A stretch of 64,000 bases of DNA from Thermococcus henrietii (GCF_900198835.1 NZ_LT900021.1:496001-560000), one strand, 5' to 3'. Counted from the first letter of the stretch, positions 39,382 through 50,048 are shown. Notes: generated by a model from the sequence alone, not told the origin. Program-made: numbers and translations.

Positions 39382-40860
39382 ATGCGAAAGCTCGACCTTA
39401 CCGAGAAGGACCCTTCTAAGAGAGTCACGATTTACTTCGAGGGGCAACCCCTGGAAGCCTACGAGGGCGAAAAGATTACCGTCGCGCTTCTCGCGAACGG
39501 GGTCTACTGGCTCACCACGAGCACCGAGGGCAGAAAGAGGGGCGCCTTCACCTTCGGCCCGGTTCCGATGGTCGTCAACGGCGTCAAGAACATCAACGCG
39601 AGGAAAACCGCCGTAAAGGACGGCATGAGGCTTGAGAGACAGGGCTACGGCGACTTCCAGGAGAATGTAGAAATCGACGAGGACAAGCCCGTTCTCCGCT
39701 ATGTTGTTGACGTGGCCGTTATCGGCGCCGGTCCGGCCGGCCTCGGCGTCATCAAGGAAATCGGCGGAAGGCTCACGACGGCGATAATCGAGGAGAAGGG
39801 CTGGCTCGGCGGTGATTTGAAGGTTAAGGGCGTCGAGCAGGAGGGCTTTGGAGACCCCAGGGAGGCCCTGAAGGAGCTCACCGATTTGCCAGAGAACACC
39901 CGCGTCTTCCTGAAGAGCGTCGCGATAGGTGTCTTCGACAAGGGCGAGTACTTCCTCGTGCCTATCGTTAGGGGCGACCAGCTGATTGAGCTCCTCGCCA
40001 AGCGCGTGGTTTTGGCTACCGGAGCCGTTGACAACATCATGCTCTTCGAGAACAACGATTACCCCGGCGTATTCAGGAGGAGCGACGCGCTCGAAGTCAT
40101 GAACGTCTGGGGAGTTGCGCCAGGAAAGAAGGTCGCTGTCGTCGGGGCCTTTCCGGAGGAGCTGACGGCCGAACTCGACCGCTGGGGGATTGAGTACGTC
40201 GTCGTGCCCAACCCGAAGCGCGTTGAGGGCAACGAGAAGGTCGAAAGGCTCATAGATGCAAACGGCAACGTTTACGAGGTCGACGCCGTCATAGTCTCCG
40301 ACGGCAGAAGACCGGACATAAACCCCGTAACTCAAGCTGGCGGAAAGCTGTACTTCAAGCGCGGCTACTACCGTCCGGTTCTCGACTCAAGTCATAGAAT
40401 CCGCGAGGGAATCTACGTTGCAGGCAGTGCGGTTTCAATAAAGCCCCACTACGCGAACTACCTTGAGGGAAGGCTCGTAGGTGCCTACATCCTCAGGGAG
40501 TTCGGCTTCGAGGCCGAGCCGTGCGTCTACGAGGAGAGGCTCAAGAACTACGAGCCGATAGCAGTTCCAGTCCACAGGCTTCCGCTCGACGAGTTCAACG
40601 GCGAGGACGTCCAGATTTGCGGCTGCGACGTGACGCTGAGAAAGGTCGACGACGTCGTGAAGTCCGGCATCACCGACCTCCAGATAATCAAAAGGCTGAC
40701 CCACCTCGCCATGGGCTTCTGCCAGGGACGCTTCTGCCTCTTCAACGGTGCCGTCGTTGTGTCCCAGAGAACCGGAACGCCGATGGAGGGGCTTGACATT
40801 CCCGTCGCGAGGCCCCCGCTCAAGAACATCCGCATGAAGGTCCCCGCGGGGAGGGATTGA
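39382..40860 (+). CDS. Dye-linked L-proline dehydrogenase type 1, alpha subunit
   Basis: 492 residues, like the alpha subunit of the two-gene Pyrococcus PDH1. The central FAD/NAD-binding domain has VAVIGAGPAGLGVIKEIG; near the C-terminus (about 405-455) lies a BFD-like [2Fe-2S] domain with ICGCDVT and FCQGRFC. The N-terminal region (about 15-75) keeps the ferredoxin-like fold of the type 2 alpha subunit but has lost the cysteines: TTSTEGRKRGAFTFG replaces a Cys-rich loop. It works with the downstream beta subunit, which oxidises proline. TATA at 39323-39330, GGTGGGAGC before the ATG. Confidence 0.88.
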   Translation: MRKLDLTEKDPSKRVTIYFEGQPLEAYEGEKITVALLANGVYWLTTSTEGRKRGAFTFGPVPMVVNGVKNINARKTAVKDGMRLERQGYGDFQENVEIDEDKPVLRYVVDVAVIGAGPAGLGVIKEIGGRLTTAIIEEKGWLGGDLKVKGVEQEGFGDPREALKELTDLPENTRVFLKSVAIGVFDKGEYFLVPIVRGDQLIELLAKRVVLATGAVDNIMLFENNDYPGVFRRSDALEVMNVWGVAPGKKVAVVGAFPEELTAELDRWGIEYVVVPNPKRVEGNEKVERLIDANGNVYEVDAVIVSDGRRPDINPVTQAGGKLYFKRGYYRPVLDSSHRIREGIYVAGSAVSIKPHYANYLEGRLVGAYILREFGFEAEPCVYEERLKNYEPIAVPVHRLPLDEFNGEDVQICGCDVTLRKVDDVVKSGITDLQIIKRLTHLAMGFCQGRFCLFNGAVVVSQRTGTPMEGLDIPVARPPLKNIRMKVPAGRD

Positions 40861-40862
40861 AG

Positions 40863-42023
40863 ATGCCGACGAAGGAACTTCCCGAAATGAGCGAGATAAC
40901 GATTATCGGTGGCGGAATAGTCGGCGTTACGATAGCGCACGAGCTGGCTAAACGCGGTGAGGAGGTCACTGTAATAGAGAAGCGCTTCATCGGCTCGGGC
41001 TCCACCTTCCGTTGCGGAACGGGCATAAGACAGCAGTTCAACGACGAGGCCAACGTTCAGGTTATGAAGCGCTCCGTCGAGCTGTGGAAGAAGTACAGCG
41101 AGGAGTACGGCTTCTCCTTCGAGCAGACCGGCTACCTCTTCCTGCTCTACGACGACGATGAAGTCGAGGAGTTCAGGCGCAACATCGCGATACAGAACCG
41201 CTTCGGCGTTCCGACGAGGCTCATAACGCCGGAAGAGGCCAAGGAGATAGTTCCGCTCCTTGACATCAGCGAGGTCATCGCCGCTTCCTGGAACCCAACA
41301 GACGGAAAGGCCGACCCGTTCCATGCAACCGCGAAGTTCGCGATAAAGGCCGAGGAGTTCGGTGCTAAGCTCGTCGAGTATACCGAGGTCAAGGACTTCG
41401 TCATCGAGAACGGCGAGATTAAGGGCCTGAAAACGAACAGGGGAACGATAAAGACCGGTATAGTCGTGAACGCCACCAACGCCTGGGCCAAGCTCATCAA
41501 CGCGATGGCCGGGATAAGCGTAAGAATTCCGATAGAGCCCTACAAGCACCAAGCGGTCATCACACAGCCCATAAGGAAAGGGGCTATTAAGCCTATGGTC
41601 ATATCCTTCAAGTACGGCCACGCCTACCTAACGCAGACCTCGCACGGTGGCGTCGTCGGCGGGGTCGGCTACGAACTCGGGCCAACCTACGACCTCAATC
41701 CAACCTACGAGTTCATGCGCGAGGTGAGCTATTACTTCACCAAGATTATCCCCGCTTTGAGGGAGCTCCTTATACTGAGAACCTGGGCCGGCTACTACGC
41801 AAAGACACCGGACAGCAATCCAGCCATAGGGAAAATCGAGGAACTGAGCGACTATTACATTGCCGCAGGTTTCAGCGGGCACGGCTTCATGATGGCTCCA
41901 GCGGTGGCGGAGATGGTGGCGGACCTGATTACGAAGGGCAGAACCGACCTGCCGGTCGAGTGGTACGACCCGTACCGCTTCGAGCGCGGTGAACTCCGCG
42001 GGGAAGCGCTCCAGATGGGCTGA
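40863..42023 (+). CDS. Dye-linked L-proline dehydrogenase type 1, beta subunit
   Basis: About 386 residues. GxGxxG motif at the N-terminus (ITIIGGGIVGVTIAHELAKR), the FAD-linked SGSTFRCGTGIRQQF block, and the C-terminal AGFSGHGFMMAPAVAEM typical of the DAO family. In Pyrococcus horikoshii the beta subunit carries proline dehydrogenase activity in an alpha4-beta4 complex. It starts at the stop of the alpha gene (overlap TGA/ATG by spacing of two bases), so the genes are coupled. A TTG at 40857 is possible. Very similar to the beta gene at 48616. Confidence 0.9.
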   Translation: MPTKELPEMSEITIIGGGIVGVTIAHELAKRGEEVTVIEKRFIGSGSTFRCGTGIRQQFNDEANVQVMKRSVELWKKYSEEYGFSFEQTGYLFLLYDDDEVEEFRRNIAIQNRFGVPTRLITPEEAKEIVPLLDISEVIAASWNPTDGKADPFHATAKFAIKAEEFGAKLVEYTEVKDFVIENGEIKGLKTNRGTIKTGIVVNATNAWAKLINAMAGISVRIPIEPYKHQAVITQPIRKGAIKPMVISFKYGHAYLTQTSHGGVVGGVGYELGPTYDLNPTYEFMREVSYYFTKIIPALRELLILRTWAGYYAKTPDSNPAIGKIEELSDYYIAAGFSGHGFMMAPAVAEMVADLITKGRTDLPVEWYDPYRFERGELRGEALQMG

Positions 42024-42096
42024 TTGCCCACGATTTCCACCCTTTTCTTACCATTTCGACGGAAATTTTATAAGCCCCTCGCCGGTTCTCCCAGCG

Positions 42097-43335
42097 ATGA
42101 GCAGGCGAGAACTCGTTGTCACCCAGGGAAAGCGCGAGAAAACGCTCAAGCTCAAGAAGCTCCGGGTTAAGCGGAGGAACGTCGTAATCTTGGCCATAGC
42201 CATGTTCATCGCCAACGTTTCATTCGGAATGGCCTTCCCCTATCTCAGCGTCTACATGCGCCTCCTCGGCGCGAGCATGTTCATGGTCGGCCTTCTGAGC
42301 GTGGCATTCAACCTGACCTCGACGGTCTTCCAGTACCCCTTCGGCTGGCTCTCCGACTCAACCGGCAACAGGAAAGGTTTCATAGCCTTCGGCGTGGCCT
42401 CGATAGGATTCTTCTATACCGCAATGGCCTTCGTCGGCTCGGCCACCGGCGTCCTAATCCTGAGGACCCTTCAAGGGGTCTTCGGTTCCGCCATGACTCC
42501 AGCGCATTCGGCCTTAATCTCCGAGCTCTCCACGAGGGCGGGCTCGATATTCGGCCTCTTCAACTCCATCGAGAACGCCGGGTATATGGTGGGCAACTTC
42601 CTCGGCTCCGCGATAGTCGGCTACCTCGGCGTCAGGAAGCTCTTCCTAATCTCCGGCCTTCTCCTCTTCGTATCCGCAGGAATAGTCCTTCTAATCCGCG
42701 AGCGTCCGACGGGAAGGCGCTCCCTCCTCGGCATGATTCTCGTGCAGGAAGGCAGGGAGAGCTGGCGGGCGACGGTCAAGGGCTCGGCCTTCAGGAAGCT
42801 CATGCGCGGGCACCTCGGGCTCTTCTACGTCACGGTCTTCCTCGTCATGGTCGCCAGCGGGCAGTTCTACAGCGTTTCCTCCGTTTACTTCAAGGAGACC
42901 TTCGGCGAGTGGAGCGTTGGAGTTATCTTTGGCATCGAGAGCCTCGCCGCGGCGTTAACCGGTTACTTCCTCGGGAAGCTGATAGACAGGCACGGCGCGA
43001 AGAGGTTCTATTTAATAGCGATAGCGGGCTATGCCCTGGCCTTCCTGCTCTATGCCGTCGTTAGAAACGTCTGGCTCGTGTTTGGGGTTGCCTTCCTCTC
43101 GGGCGTCAAGTGGGTTCTGACAATAAACTCGACCTCCGCCTATGTGGCGCAGAACGTCAGGGTGAGCGAGAGGGCCCAGGGAATGGGCCTGCTCAACGCC
43201 ATGATGAGCCTTGGCTGGGTCGTCGGGCCTCTCCTCGGTGGCTACTTCTCGGGAATAAGCTTCCAGCTGAACTTCATGAGCACGCTGATTCCCCTCGGGC
43301 TGGCCTTTCTGCTCGCCCTCAGACTGCCAGGGTGA
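42097..43335 (+). CDS. Major facilitator superfamily transporter
   Basis: 412 residues and about twelve membrane helices. The cytoplasmic loop motif [17 protein letters not shown] (between helices 2 and 3) and a second, [12 protein letters not shown], are MFS signatures. The basic N-terminal tail ([16 protein letters not shown]) fits inside orientation. Substrate cannot be told; the position after proline dehydrogenase genes hints at no specific ligand. ATG at 42097 lies about 28 bases after TATA ATTTTATAA (42065), nearly leaderless; the longer frame would lie upstream of the promoter. Confidence 0.85.
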   Translation: MSRRELVVTQGKREKTLKLKKLRVKRRNVVILAIAMFIANVSFGMAFPYLSVYMRLLGASMFMVGLLSVAFNLTSTVFQYPFGWLSDSTGNRKGFIAFGVASIGFFYTAMAFVGSATGVLILRTLQGVFGSAMTPAHSALISELSTRAGSIFGLFNSIENAGYMVGNFLGSAIVGYLGVRKLFLISGLLLFVSAGIVLLIRERPTGRRSLLGMILVQEGRESWRATVKGSAFRKLMRGHLGLFYVTVFLVMVASGQFYSVSSVYFKETFGEWSVGVIFGIESLAAALTGYFLGKLIDRHGAKRFYLIAIAGYALAFLLYAVVRNVWLVFGVAFLSGVKWVLTINSTSAYVAQNVRVSERAQGMGLLNAMMSLGWVVGPLLGGYFSGISFQLNFMSTLIPLGLAFLLALRLPG

Positions 43336-43855
43336 TGCACTCGGGCGGAACGCGCTCAACGATTCTCACGTTCTTTCCGGCTTTGTAAACCCTCAGGCCC
43401 CTTCTCCTCAGGCAGTCCGCATCTATGATGAGCAGGACCACGTCCCTCCCGTGCCTTCTGCCCGTTTCAAGGGCCTCGCTTTTACTCGTCGTTAGGTGAA
43501 CGAACTGCCTTTTCATCGGTTTAAGTCCCTCGCGCATAATCCTCGGGAGGTTTCTCCTCGGCGTGCCGTGGTAGAGAACCCTCGATTCCGTGTCCTCCTC
43601 GTGGTCGAGGTCAACTTTGAAGCTGTGACCGTAGCGGGCGCGGATTTTACCTCCCCTTATCTCGTAGCGCCCCTTGGAGTCCCTTTCAACTATCTCCCTC
43701 ACGAACTCCTCGGTAACGTCGGGATAAACCGTTTGGAGCGCTTTCACGAGCTCGTCCAGCGGGACGAAGCCCTCGCTATCCGGTTTCAATCCGAACTCTT
43801 CCGGCGAGTGCCTGAGAACGTATGCCATGAGCTTGCTGACCTTCACGCGGTTCAT
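43319..43855 (-). CDS. kptA: RNA 2'-phosphotransferase (KptA/Tpt1)
   Basis: 178 residues, typical length. It moves a 2'-phosphate from RNA splice junctions to NAD, giving ADP-ribose 1'',2''-cyclic phosphate. The substrate-binding set is visible: [17 protein letters not shown] (Arg-His), [12 protein letters not shown] (RYGHS), [15 protein letters not shown], and [15 protein letters not shown]. It overlaps the MFS gene end by 17 bases on the other strand. In archaea the natural substrate is unclear because their splicing ligase leaves no 2'-phosphate. Confidence 0.95.
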   Translation of the reverse strand: MNRVKVSKLMAYVLRHSPEEFGLKPDSEGFVPLDELVKALQTVYPDVTEEFVREIVERDSKGRYEIRGGKIRARYGHSFKVDLDHEEDTESRVLYHGTPRRNLPRIMREGLKPMKRQFVHLTTSKSEALETGRRHGRDVVLLIIDADCLRRRGLRVYKAGKNVRIVERVPPECITLAV

Positions 43856-43891
43856 CGGTTGGGAAATGGAAATGGAGTAGAAAAGCGTTTC

Positions 43892-44746
43892 TCAGGCCCT
43901 GTACGATGCCGGAACGTGAACGGGCTTTTTGACGTTGATATCCTTAACGACGAACTCGTCGTAGACGTGGCCCACCTCGTGAACTTCGACGGGCGTTCCA
44001 GTCGGTTGCACCGTTCTGAGCGTCATTTCTATTCTGTATGCCATTCTGCCCCCGACGAAGGTTCCGTTTCTGAACCTCAGCTCAAGAATCCCGTTCGTGA
44101 CGTTCAGGCTGACGTTGGTATTGGGGCCCAGGAAGGCCGAAGCTATGGCCTCGAGGTCCGCCTTTGTGATTGGGTAGTAGAGCAGTTCAGTGCCGTTGGC
44201 GTAGCTGACGTTGGAGGGCTTCCTCTTGAGGTACTTCATGGCAAACGACACGGTGTTGTACTCCCAGGTAAAGTTCAGTATCTTCGAAACGTTCAGCTTC
44301 GACGTCGCGTTGGTGAGCTTAATCCAGCTCCCGCTTGCGAAGATGTATATGTCGTTGCCCTTGACAAGCTGACGGGTGAATACTGAAGCCCCGCCCGGGA
44401 ATGTAATCGTGGTTATGTTGATGGAAGCTTCCCTGTCCTTCAGGTCCACGTAGCCGGCCTTCCGGTATATGATGGTCACGTTTTCGCTCTGCGTGAGGTT
44501 GCCGACGGCCAGGTTCATCGTGAGCTTGAGGCTGGTGTTCTCAAAGTAGGTGAACTGCTCTATCCCCTTCATCTTCTCCAGAAGTTCCTCGGTCGTGTAG
44601 AGCTTTGGCCCCGATGCTGCCGGGCTCGTCGTTCCTGTATAGCTCCCGGAGGTGACGTTTGAAGCGCCGGGGGACCCGGTTGAAACGCACCCCGAAACGA
44701 GCGCCACCAGGATAACAGATACCAGAACAAGGGCGAGCTTTCGCAT
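43892..44746 (-). CDS. Predicted lipoprotein of unknown function
   Basis: About 284 residues. The signal peptide MRKLALVLVSVILVALVSGC ends in a lipobox (VSGC), followed by a Ser/Thr/Gly-rich linker. The rest is predicted beta-rich, with LEKMKGIEQFTYFENTSLKL and many N-X-S/T sites. The layout resembles LolA/LppX-like or DUF-type binding lipoproteins of Thermococcales, but I do not recognise a named family. ATG at 44746 follows GGTGATGGCT; the longer frame has no signal peptide. Confidence 0.65.
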   Translation of the reverse strand: MRKLALVLVSVILVALVSGCVSTGSPGASNVTSGSYTGTTSPAASGPKLYTTEELLEKMKGIEQFTYFENTSLKLTMNLAVGNLTQSENVTIIYRKAGYVDLKDREASINITTITFPGGASVFTRQLVKGNDIYIFASGSWIKLTNATSKLNVSKILNFTWEYNTVSFAMKYLKRKPSNVSYANGTELLYYPITKADLEAIASAFLGPNTNVSLNVTNGILELRFRNGTFVGGRMAYRIEMTLRTVQPTGTPVEVHEVGHVYDEFVVKDINVKKPVHVPASYRA

Positions 44747-44869
44747 AGCCATCACCTTTTCGGTTACACGAGCAGATTCGTTTAACGTGGAGGGGGAACC
44801 CGTCGGTACGTACAACTTCCACACTTTAAAAATTTCCTCTTGTGCGTGGGATATCAAAAAGAAAAGAGG

Positions 44870-46189
44870 TCACCTGAGCCTCCTCAGCGCCATCTCCGCC
44901 GCGACGCTTATCGGGTCTATCGTCGGGCTTATCGGCGGGGCGTAGGCTGTCTCAAGGTAAACGATATCTTCTACCGTCGCTCCCTTCTGAGCCAGGGCCG
45001 AGAGCGTCATTATCCTGCCCCAGACCCTCTCACCGCCGACTATCTGCGCGCCGACGAGCTTCCTGTCCGACTTCCTGAAGAGAACCTTGACCGTTATCGG
45101 CTTTCCGCCGGGGTAGTACTCGGGCTTCGTTGAGCCCTTGAACTTGCCGACGGCAACTTCAATCCCTTCTTTCTTCGCCCGCTCCTCTGTTATTCCGAAG
45201 GTCCCTATCTCGAGGCCGAAGAGCTCGGTTATGGCCGTGTTGAAGACGGGCCTGAATGAGACGTCCTTTCCTGCTATGTGCTCCGCTGCCACTTTCGCCA
45301 TCCTAACAGCGCTCGTTCCGAGCTGGCTGAGCGTTCTCTCCCCAGTTACCGCATCTATCACCTCGGCGCAGTCGCCTATCGCGTAGACCTCCGGGTCGCT
45401 TGTCTGTAGATGCTCGTTGACCACTATTCCCCTGTTAACCTCAAGCCCCGCCTCCTTTGCGAGGTCTGTGTTGGCCCTGACGCCCGTAGCAACGAGAACC
45501 AGCTCGGCCGGAACCTTCTCCTCGCCTATTCTAACCGCCTCGACGGGACTGCCGATTATCTCGCTGACTCCAACGCCGAAGCGGAAGGAGACGCCGTTGG
45601 CTTCCATCTCCTTCTGGACGAGCTTCGCGGTGTCTTTGTCGAGCATCGTCGGCATGAGCCTGTCCATAAGCTCGACGACCAGAACCTCCATTCCGAGCTT
45701 GGCAAAAGCTTCAGCCCCCTCAAGGCCGATTAGACCCGCGCCGATGACGACTGCTCTCTTCGGCTTCCTCTCGGCGATGTAAGCTTTAATCCTCCTCACG
45801 TCGTCGAGGCTCTTGAGGGTGAAGACGCCCTCGTTCTGAATTCCTTTAATCGGCGGGACAAAAGCTTTGGAACCAACCGCCAGAACGAGCTTGTCGTAGG
45901 GGACCTCACCCTTGTCGGTGATTACAACCTTCCTCCCGCGGTCTATCGCCTTCGCCTCGGTGTTGAGCATGAGCTTTATCTTCTGTTTTTCATAGAACTC
46001 GTTCGGGAAGACGATGACGTCTTCTGGCTTCTCTATCGTCCCGCTGATGACGTGCGGTAGGGCGCAGGGCGAGTACTGCATCGTGCTTTCCTTCCCGATG
46101 ACAACTATCTCCGCCTTCCTGTCGAGCTTCCTCATGAAGAGGGCGAAGTTGCTTCCCGCTGTTCCAGAACCGATAACGACGATTTTCAT
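44870..46189 (-). CDS. nsr: CoA-disulphide reductase/NAD(P)H:sulphur oxidoreductase (Nsr-type)
   Basis: About 439 residues. FAD motif IVVIGSGTAGSNFALFM, redox-active Cys42 in YSPCALPHV, NAD(P)H motif VVIGAGLIGLEGAEAF, and IGDCAEVID. Homologues in Pyrococcus reduce CoA disulphide and, as Nsr, use NADPH and CoA to reduce elemental sulphur downstream of the membrane-bound oxidoreductase. Length and the single Cys in the SxxCxLP motif place it there rather than in two-Cys pyridine disulphide reductases. ATG 46189 with GGTGGTGCTC upstream. Confidence 0.9.
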   Translation of the reverse strand: MKIVVIGSGTAGSNFALFMRKLDRKAEIVVIGKESTMQYSPCALPHVISGTIEKPEDVIVFPNEFYEKQKIKLMLNTEAKAIDRGRKVVITDKGEVPYDKLVLAVGSKAFVPPIKGIQNEGVFTLKSLDDVRRIKAYIAERKPKRAVVIGAGLIGLEGAEAFAKLGMEVLVVELMDRLMPTMLDKDTAKLVQKEMEANGVSFRFGVGVSEIIGSPVEAVRIGEEKVPAELVLVATGVRANTDLAKEAGLEVNRGIVVNEHLQTSDPEVYAIGDCAEVIDAVTGERTLSQLGTSAVRMAKVAAEHIAGKDVSFRPVFNTAITELFGLEIGTFGITEERAKKEGIEVAVGKFKGSTKPEYYPGGKPITVKVLFRKSDRKLVGAQIVGGERVWGRIMTLSALAQKGATVEDIVYLETAYAPPISPTIDPISVAAEMALRRLR

Positions 46190-46300
46190 GAGCACCACCA
46201 GCTTGAGAAGGGCGCGGAGGTATAAAAAGTTGGCTTTGGAAAGGGCGTTGCCTTTTCAAAAAGAATGCGCAGGAGAGGAGACAAACGTCAAGGTTTTCCG

Positions 46301-47773
46301 TCAGCGCATCCACTTCCTCGCTATCACCGCGACGATGAGGGCCATGAAGACGGCTCCGGTTAGGGCTTCAAGGGCGCTCAAAGCCTTGAGCCAGCCCGTT
46401 GGGTGCATGTCCCCGTAGCCAAGGGTCGTGAAGGTGACGAGGGAGTAGTAGAGGGCGTTGAGGAACCCTGGAATTCCATTAACCGCGCAGTGTTTGCAGG
46501 TATAGATTGTGCCAAGAGGAATTCCAAGAAAAACTTTTTTGGAAAATCTCGAGAGAATCCAGTAAACAAGCCCCATAATACCAATGACAGCCCCAGATGC
46601 CGTTAAAATCCTGCGCCAGTTCGTACCGTATTCTGATGGCAAATCAGCTAAAAGCCATTCAAAAAAATTTACTATCCTAAACAACAACCTAAGAAGTCCA
46701 CTTTCAGTAACTTCTAATCTCATTCTTCTCTTGGCTCTCATTTCAATTATGAACATTTTATCTGCGTCGTTTCTTTTTCCCTCTCTTTCAAAACTTAATC
46801 TCTGGAGACGAGCAGCTTCGGAGAGAGCTTGGTATTTTTTAAAACATGATGTGAAAAAACCCCACAAACTACCAGTGAATAACAGTTTTTCATTTAACAT
46901 CCCTAAGAAATCAATTCCTAATCTAAAATCGCAATTTGAAAAAAATAAAAGATCTTTAAACCTATGTTCTTTACACCTATATATACTTGTAATTCTTGAC
47001 TCGGCGTATATAGGTTCAACGTATCCAACAAATGTAACATAACGTTCAAAAATAGAATTGCTAAATTTAACATTGGATTCGAATACTACATGGGTAAAAT
47101 CAACTATGTGCTTAAACCTACATTCTTTAAACCATACCCCTTCGTGGAATCTTGCTCCCTTAAAACTAACCTTTCCATTAAAAACTGAATCTACAAATGA
47201 AGTGATAGGAACTGGGCCAATATATTTATGTTTCTCCGGATTAACTTCTTTAATAAGTTTAGGACATAAGTTGTCACGTGATATTATGTCAATTTCTTTT
47301 TTGTGATACGATATATCCCCACCAAAATTGACACTCTCGAATGATACTGATTTAGCAAACTTAACCTCGTTAAAGCATGCGAACTTCTCAAAGGTAGCAT
47401 GTTCAAACGATATCGCTCCTCCAAACATCGCATGATAAAAGCTTACATTATCTTTAAACACAGCACCCTTAAAATCAATACACTCGGAGTTGTATCCCCT
47501 GTTACAGAACTTCCATCCTCCCGGCATCCATGTTGGTTTTGAGGGTACTTCAGGAAAAACAAAACCTTTTGCATCTACTGGGTTTTCAAAAACAAGAACC
47601 TTTTGTTTGTTGCCATCAATCTCTCTTTCCTCAATTTTTGGTTTGAATTTACTAAAGAACTTCCACCAAAAAATGTTAATATCCCTCTCACTCTTGTCTG
47701 GCTTATGAAAAATGCAGTACTCTTGGTCTGCCGTCTCAGGGTCGCAGTTCCCGAAGTGTGCCATCTTGCACAT
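46301..47773 (-). CDS. Pentapeptide-repeat protein fused to a potassium-channel pore
   Basis: 490 residues with three parts. The N-terminus has a possible metal knuckle (Cys2, Cys10, Cys20, His23: MCKMAHFGNC, YCIFH). The middle (about 70-270) has degenerate F-x-x-x-x repeats such as IDFKGAVFKDNVSFYHAMF and VSFKGARFHEGVWF, a pentapeptide beta-helix. The C-terminus has two membrane helices around TFTTLGYGDMHP, a K-channel selectivity filter. The coding DNA is clearly more AT-rich than neighbours, especially 46560-47860, which suggests lateral gain. A ligand- or stress-gated ion channel, possibly defensive, is plausible. No partner gene is adjacent. Confidence 0.85.
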   Translation of the reverse strand: MCKMAHFGNCDPETADQEYCIFHKPDKSERDINIFWWKFFSKFKPKIEEREIDGNKQKVLVFENPVDAKGFVFPEVPSKPTWMPGGWKFCNRGYNSECIDFKGAVFKDNVSFYHAMFGGAISFEHATFEKFACFNEVKFAKSVSFESVNFGGDISYHKKEIDIISRDNLCPKLIKEVNPEKHKYIGPVPITSFVDSVFNGKVSFKGARFHEGVWFKECRFKHIVDFTHVVFESNVKFSNSIFERYVTFVGYVEPIYAESRITSIYRCKEHRFKDLLFFSNCDFRLGIDFLGMLNEKLLFTGSLWGFFTSCFKKYQALSEAARLQRLSFEREGKRNDADKMFIIEMRAKRRMRLEVTESGLLRLLFRIVNFFEWLLADLPSEYGTNWRRILTASGAVIGIMGLVYWILSRFSKKVFLGIPLGTIYTCKHCAVNGIPGFLNALYYSLVTFTTLGYGDMHPTGWLKALSALEALTGAVFMALIVAVIARKWMR

Positions 47774-47853
47774 GGCTGTATATTACCGAACTTGATGATA
47801 AAAACATTTTGGCTCAGCAAAATTAGTCAGCAACCAAAATCAAAAGAAAGACT

Positions 47854-48561
<708 letters not shown>

Positions 48562-48615
48562 TTATAACCTTTTTCTTGACGGAGGGATGTTAAAAGGGAA
48601 AGCCGGAGAAAAAGC

Positions 48616-49782
48616 TCACCCAATCTGGAACGCCGAGCTTCTCAGCTCTCCGCGCTCGAAGCGGTACGGGTTGTACCACTCCCAGTCTAGCGGGACCCTG
48701 GAGCGGCCCTTCGAGATTAGCTCGGCCATGGCCTGGGCAACGGCCGGCGCCATCATGAAGCCGTGTCCGGAGAAGCCCGCCGCGATGTAGAAGTTGTCCA
48801 AGAGCTTCCCGATTGCCGGGTTGCTGTCGGGCGTTTTGGCGTAGAAGCCGGCCCACTGCCTTACAACGTGGGCGTAGCGGAGCGGAGGGGCGATTCTCAC
48901 TGCCCACCTGAGAACCCCGCGCAGGAAGTCGTAGGTGGGTTCCACATCTTCTAAGCTCTTCGCTTCGTGCTCTATCCCCGCACCGCAGATGATTCCGCCG
49001 TCCTCTCCGTCCTGAATTATGTAGGCGTCTTCCCACGCTGGCGGGCACACCAAAGGCTCTGCCTGTCCCCTCTCAAGCGGTTCCGTTTTGACGAGCTGGT
49101 GCTTGTAGGCCTTAATTGGGACGAGGTCGCGCTTTAAGCCGGCCATCTCGTTGATTAGAGGCGCCCAGGCGTTGGAGGCATTTAGAACCGCGTCAACCTT
49201 AACGCTCTCAACCTTCCCGTTGCTCCTGAACTTTACAGCGGTTATGGTATCTCCCTCGCGCTCAAGTCCAACGACCTCTGTGTGCTCGCGCGCGTCAACG
49301 CCAAGCTCCCTCGCTTTCTGCAGATAGGCGAAGAGCGTCTTGAAGGGGTTCGCCTTGGCGTCCTTCGGGTTCCACGCTCCCGCCAAAAACGGCTCGGTGT
49401 TGAGGATGGGCACTATCTCCTTCGCCTCGTCCATGTCGATGAGCCTCGTCGGGACGCCGAAGCGGTTCTGCAGCTTTATGTTGGCCTTGAACGCCTCAAC
49501 CTCCTCCTCGCTCGTCGCTAAGAACAGGTAGCCAGTCTGGTTGAAGCCTATATCCGCCCCAAGCTCCTCCTCGAGTTTCTCCCAGCGCTCGACCGAGTGC
49601 TTCATGAGCTTAATGTTCGCCTCGTCCGTGAACTGGGCGCGTATTCCAGTGGCACAGCGGAAGGTGGAGCCCGAGCCGAAGTAGTTCTTCTCGAAGAGAA
49701 CCACCTCCTCGCCGAGCTTGGCCAGCTCGTAGGCAGTGGCGACCCCTATTATCCCGCCTCCGATTACCGCGATTCTACTCAT
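48616..49782 (-). CDS. Dye-linked L-proline dehydrogenase type 2, beta subunit
   Basis: 388 residues, FAD-dependent DAO family. IAVIGGGIIGVATAYELAKL binds FAD; SGSTFRCATGIRAQF and AGFSGHGFMMAPAVAQAM match the beta subunit at 40863 nearly block for block. It is the proline-oxidising subunit of the four-subunit PDH2 known from Pyrococcus/Thermococcus. ATG at 49782 overlaps the [2Fe-2S] gene end, so the four genes at 48616-51994 form one operon. Confidence 0.9.
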   Translation of the reverse strand: MSRIAVIGGGIIGVATAYELAKLGEEVVLFEKNYFGSGSTFRCATGIRAQFTDEANIKLMKHSVERWEKLEEELGADIGFNQTGYLFLATSEEEVEAFKANIKLQNRFGVPTRLIDMDEAKEIVPILNTEPFLAGAWNPKDAKANPFKTLFAYLQKARELGVDAREHTEVVGLEREGDTITAVKFRSNGKVESVKVDAVLNASNAWAPLINEMAGLKRDLVPIKAYKHQLVKTEPLERGQAEPLVCPPAWEDAYIIQDGEDGGIICGAGIEHEAKSLEDVEPTYDFLRGVLRWAVRIAPPLRYAHVVRQWAGFYAKTPDSNPAIGKLLDNFYIAAGFSGHGFMMAPAVAQAMAELISKGRSRVPLDWEWYNPYRFERGELRSSAFQIG

Positions 49783-50047
49783 CGGCACCACCCACGATGA
49801 CCTCTACGCGAACCGGCCGAATCGGAACCCTCGCCTTCGGAAGCGGTATCTCCTTGGGCCTCTTCCCCATCTTCCTCGCGAGGATTGAGATTACGATTGG
49901 AATGCACGTCCTCCCCTGGCACGGCCCCATGCCGACGCGGAGGAGCCTCTTAATCTCCTCGATGTCCGTGACGCCTGAATCTATGAGTCTCTCGACGTCT
50001 TCAACCGTTATGTCGTTACAGCGGCAGACGATTTTCTTTCCGGTCAT
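49775..50047 (-). CDS. BFD-like [2Fe-2S] subunit of proline dehydrogenase type 2
   Basis: 90 residues. IVCRCNDITVEDVERLIDSG and GMGPCQGRTC give the CxC...CxxxxC cysteines of the BFD-like [2Fe-2S] domain. The same domain is fused to the C-terminus of the type 1 alpha subunit at 39382. It overlaps the beta gene by eight bases and follows the ferredoxin-like gene by one. Start at 50047, with GGGATGAC upstream; the upstream ATG lies inside the neighbouring gene. Confidence 0.85.
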   Translation of the reverse strand: MTGKKIVCRCNDITVEDVERLIDSGVTDIEEIKRLLRVGMGPCQGRTCIPIVISILARKMGKRPKEIPLPKARVPIRPVRVEVIVGGADE

Positions 50048-50048
50048 G

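Noticed and set aside
39355-41621. Long minus-strand frames (326 and 357 codons) over the type 1 proline dehydrogenase genes
   Set aside because: Antisense shadows caused by GC-rich third positions; the plus-strand frames encode clear FAD enzymes.
43496-44386. 296-codon plus-strand frame across kptA and the lipoprotein gene
   Set aside because: Crosses two convincing minus-strand genes and has no family match.
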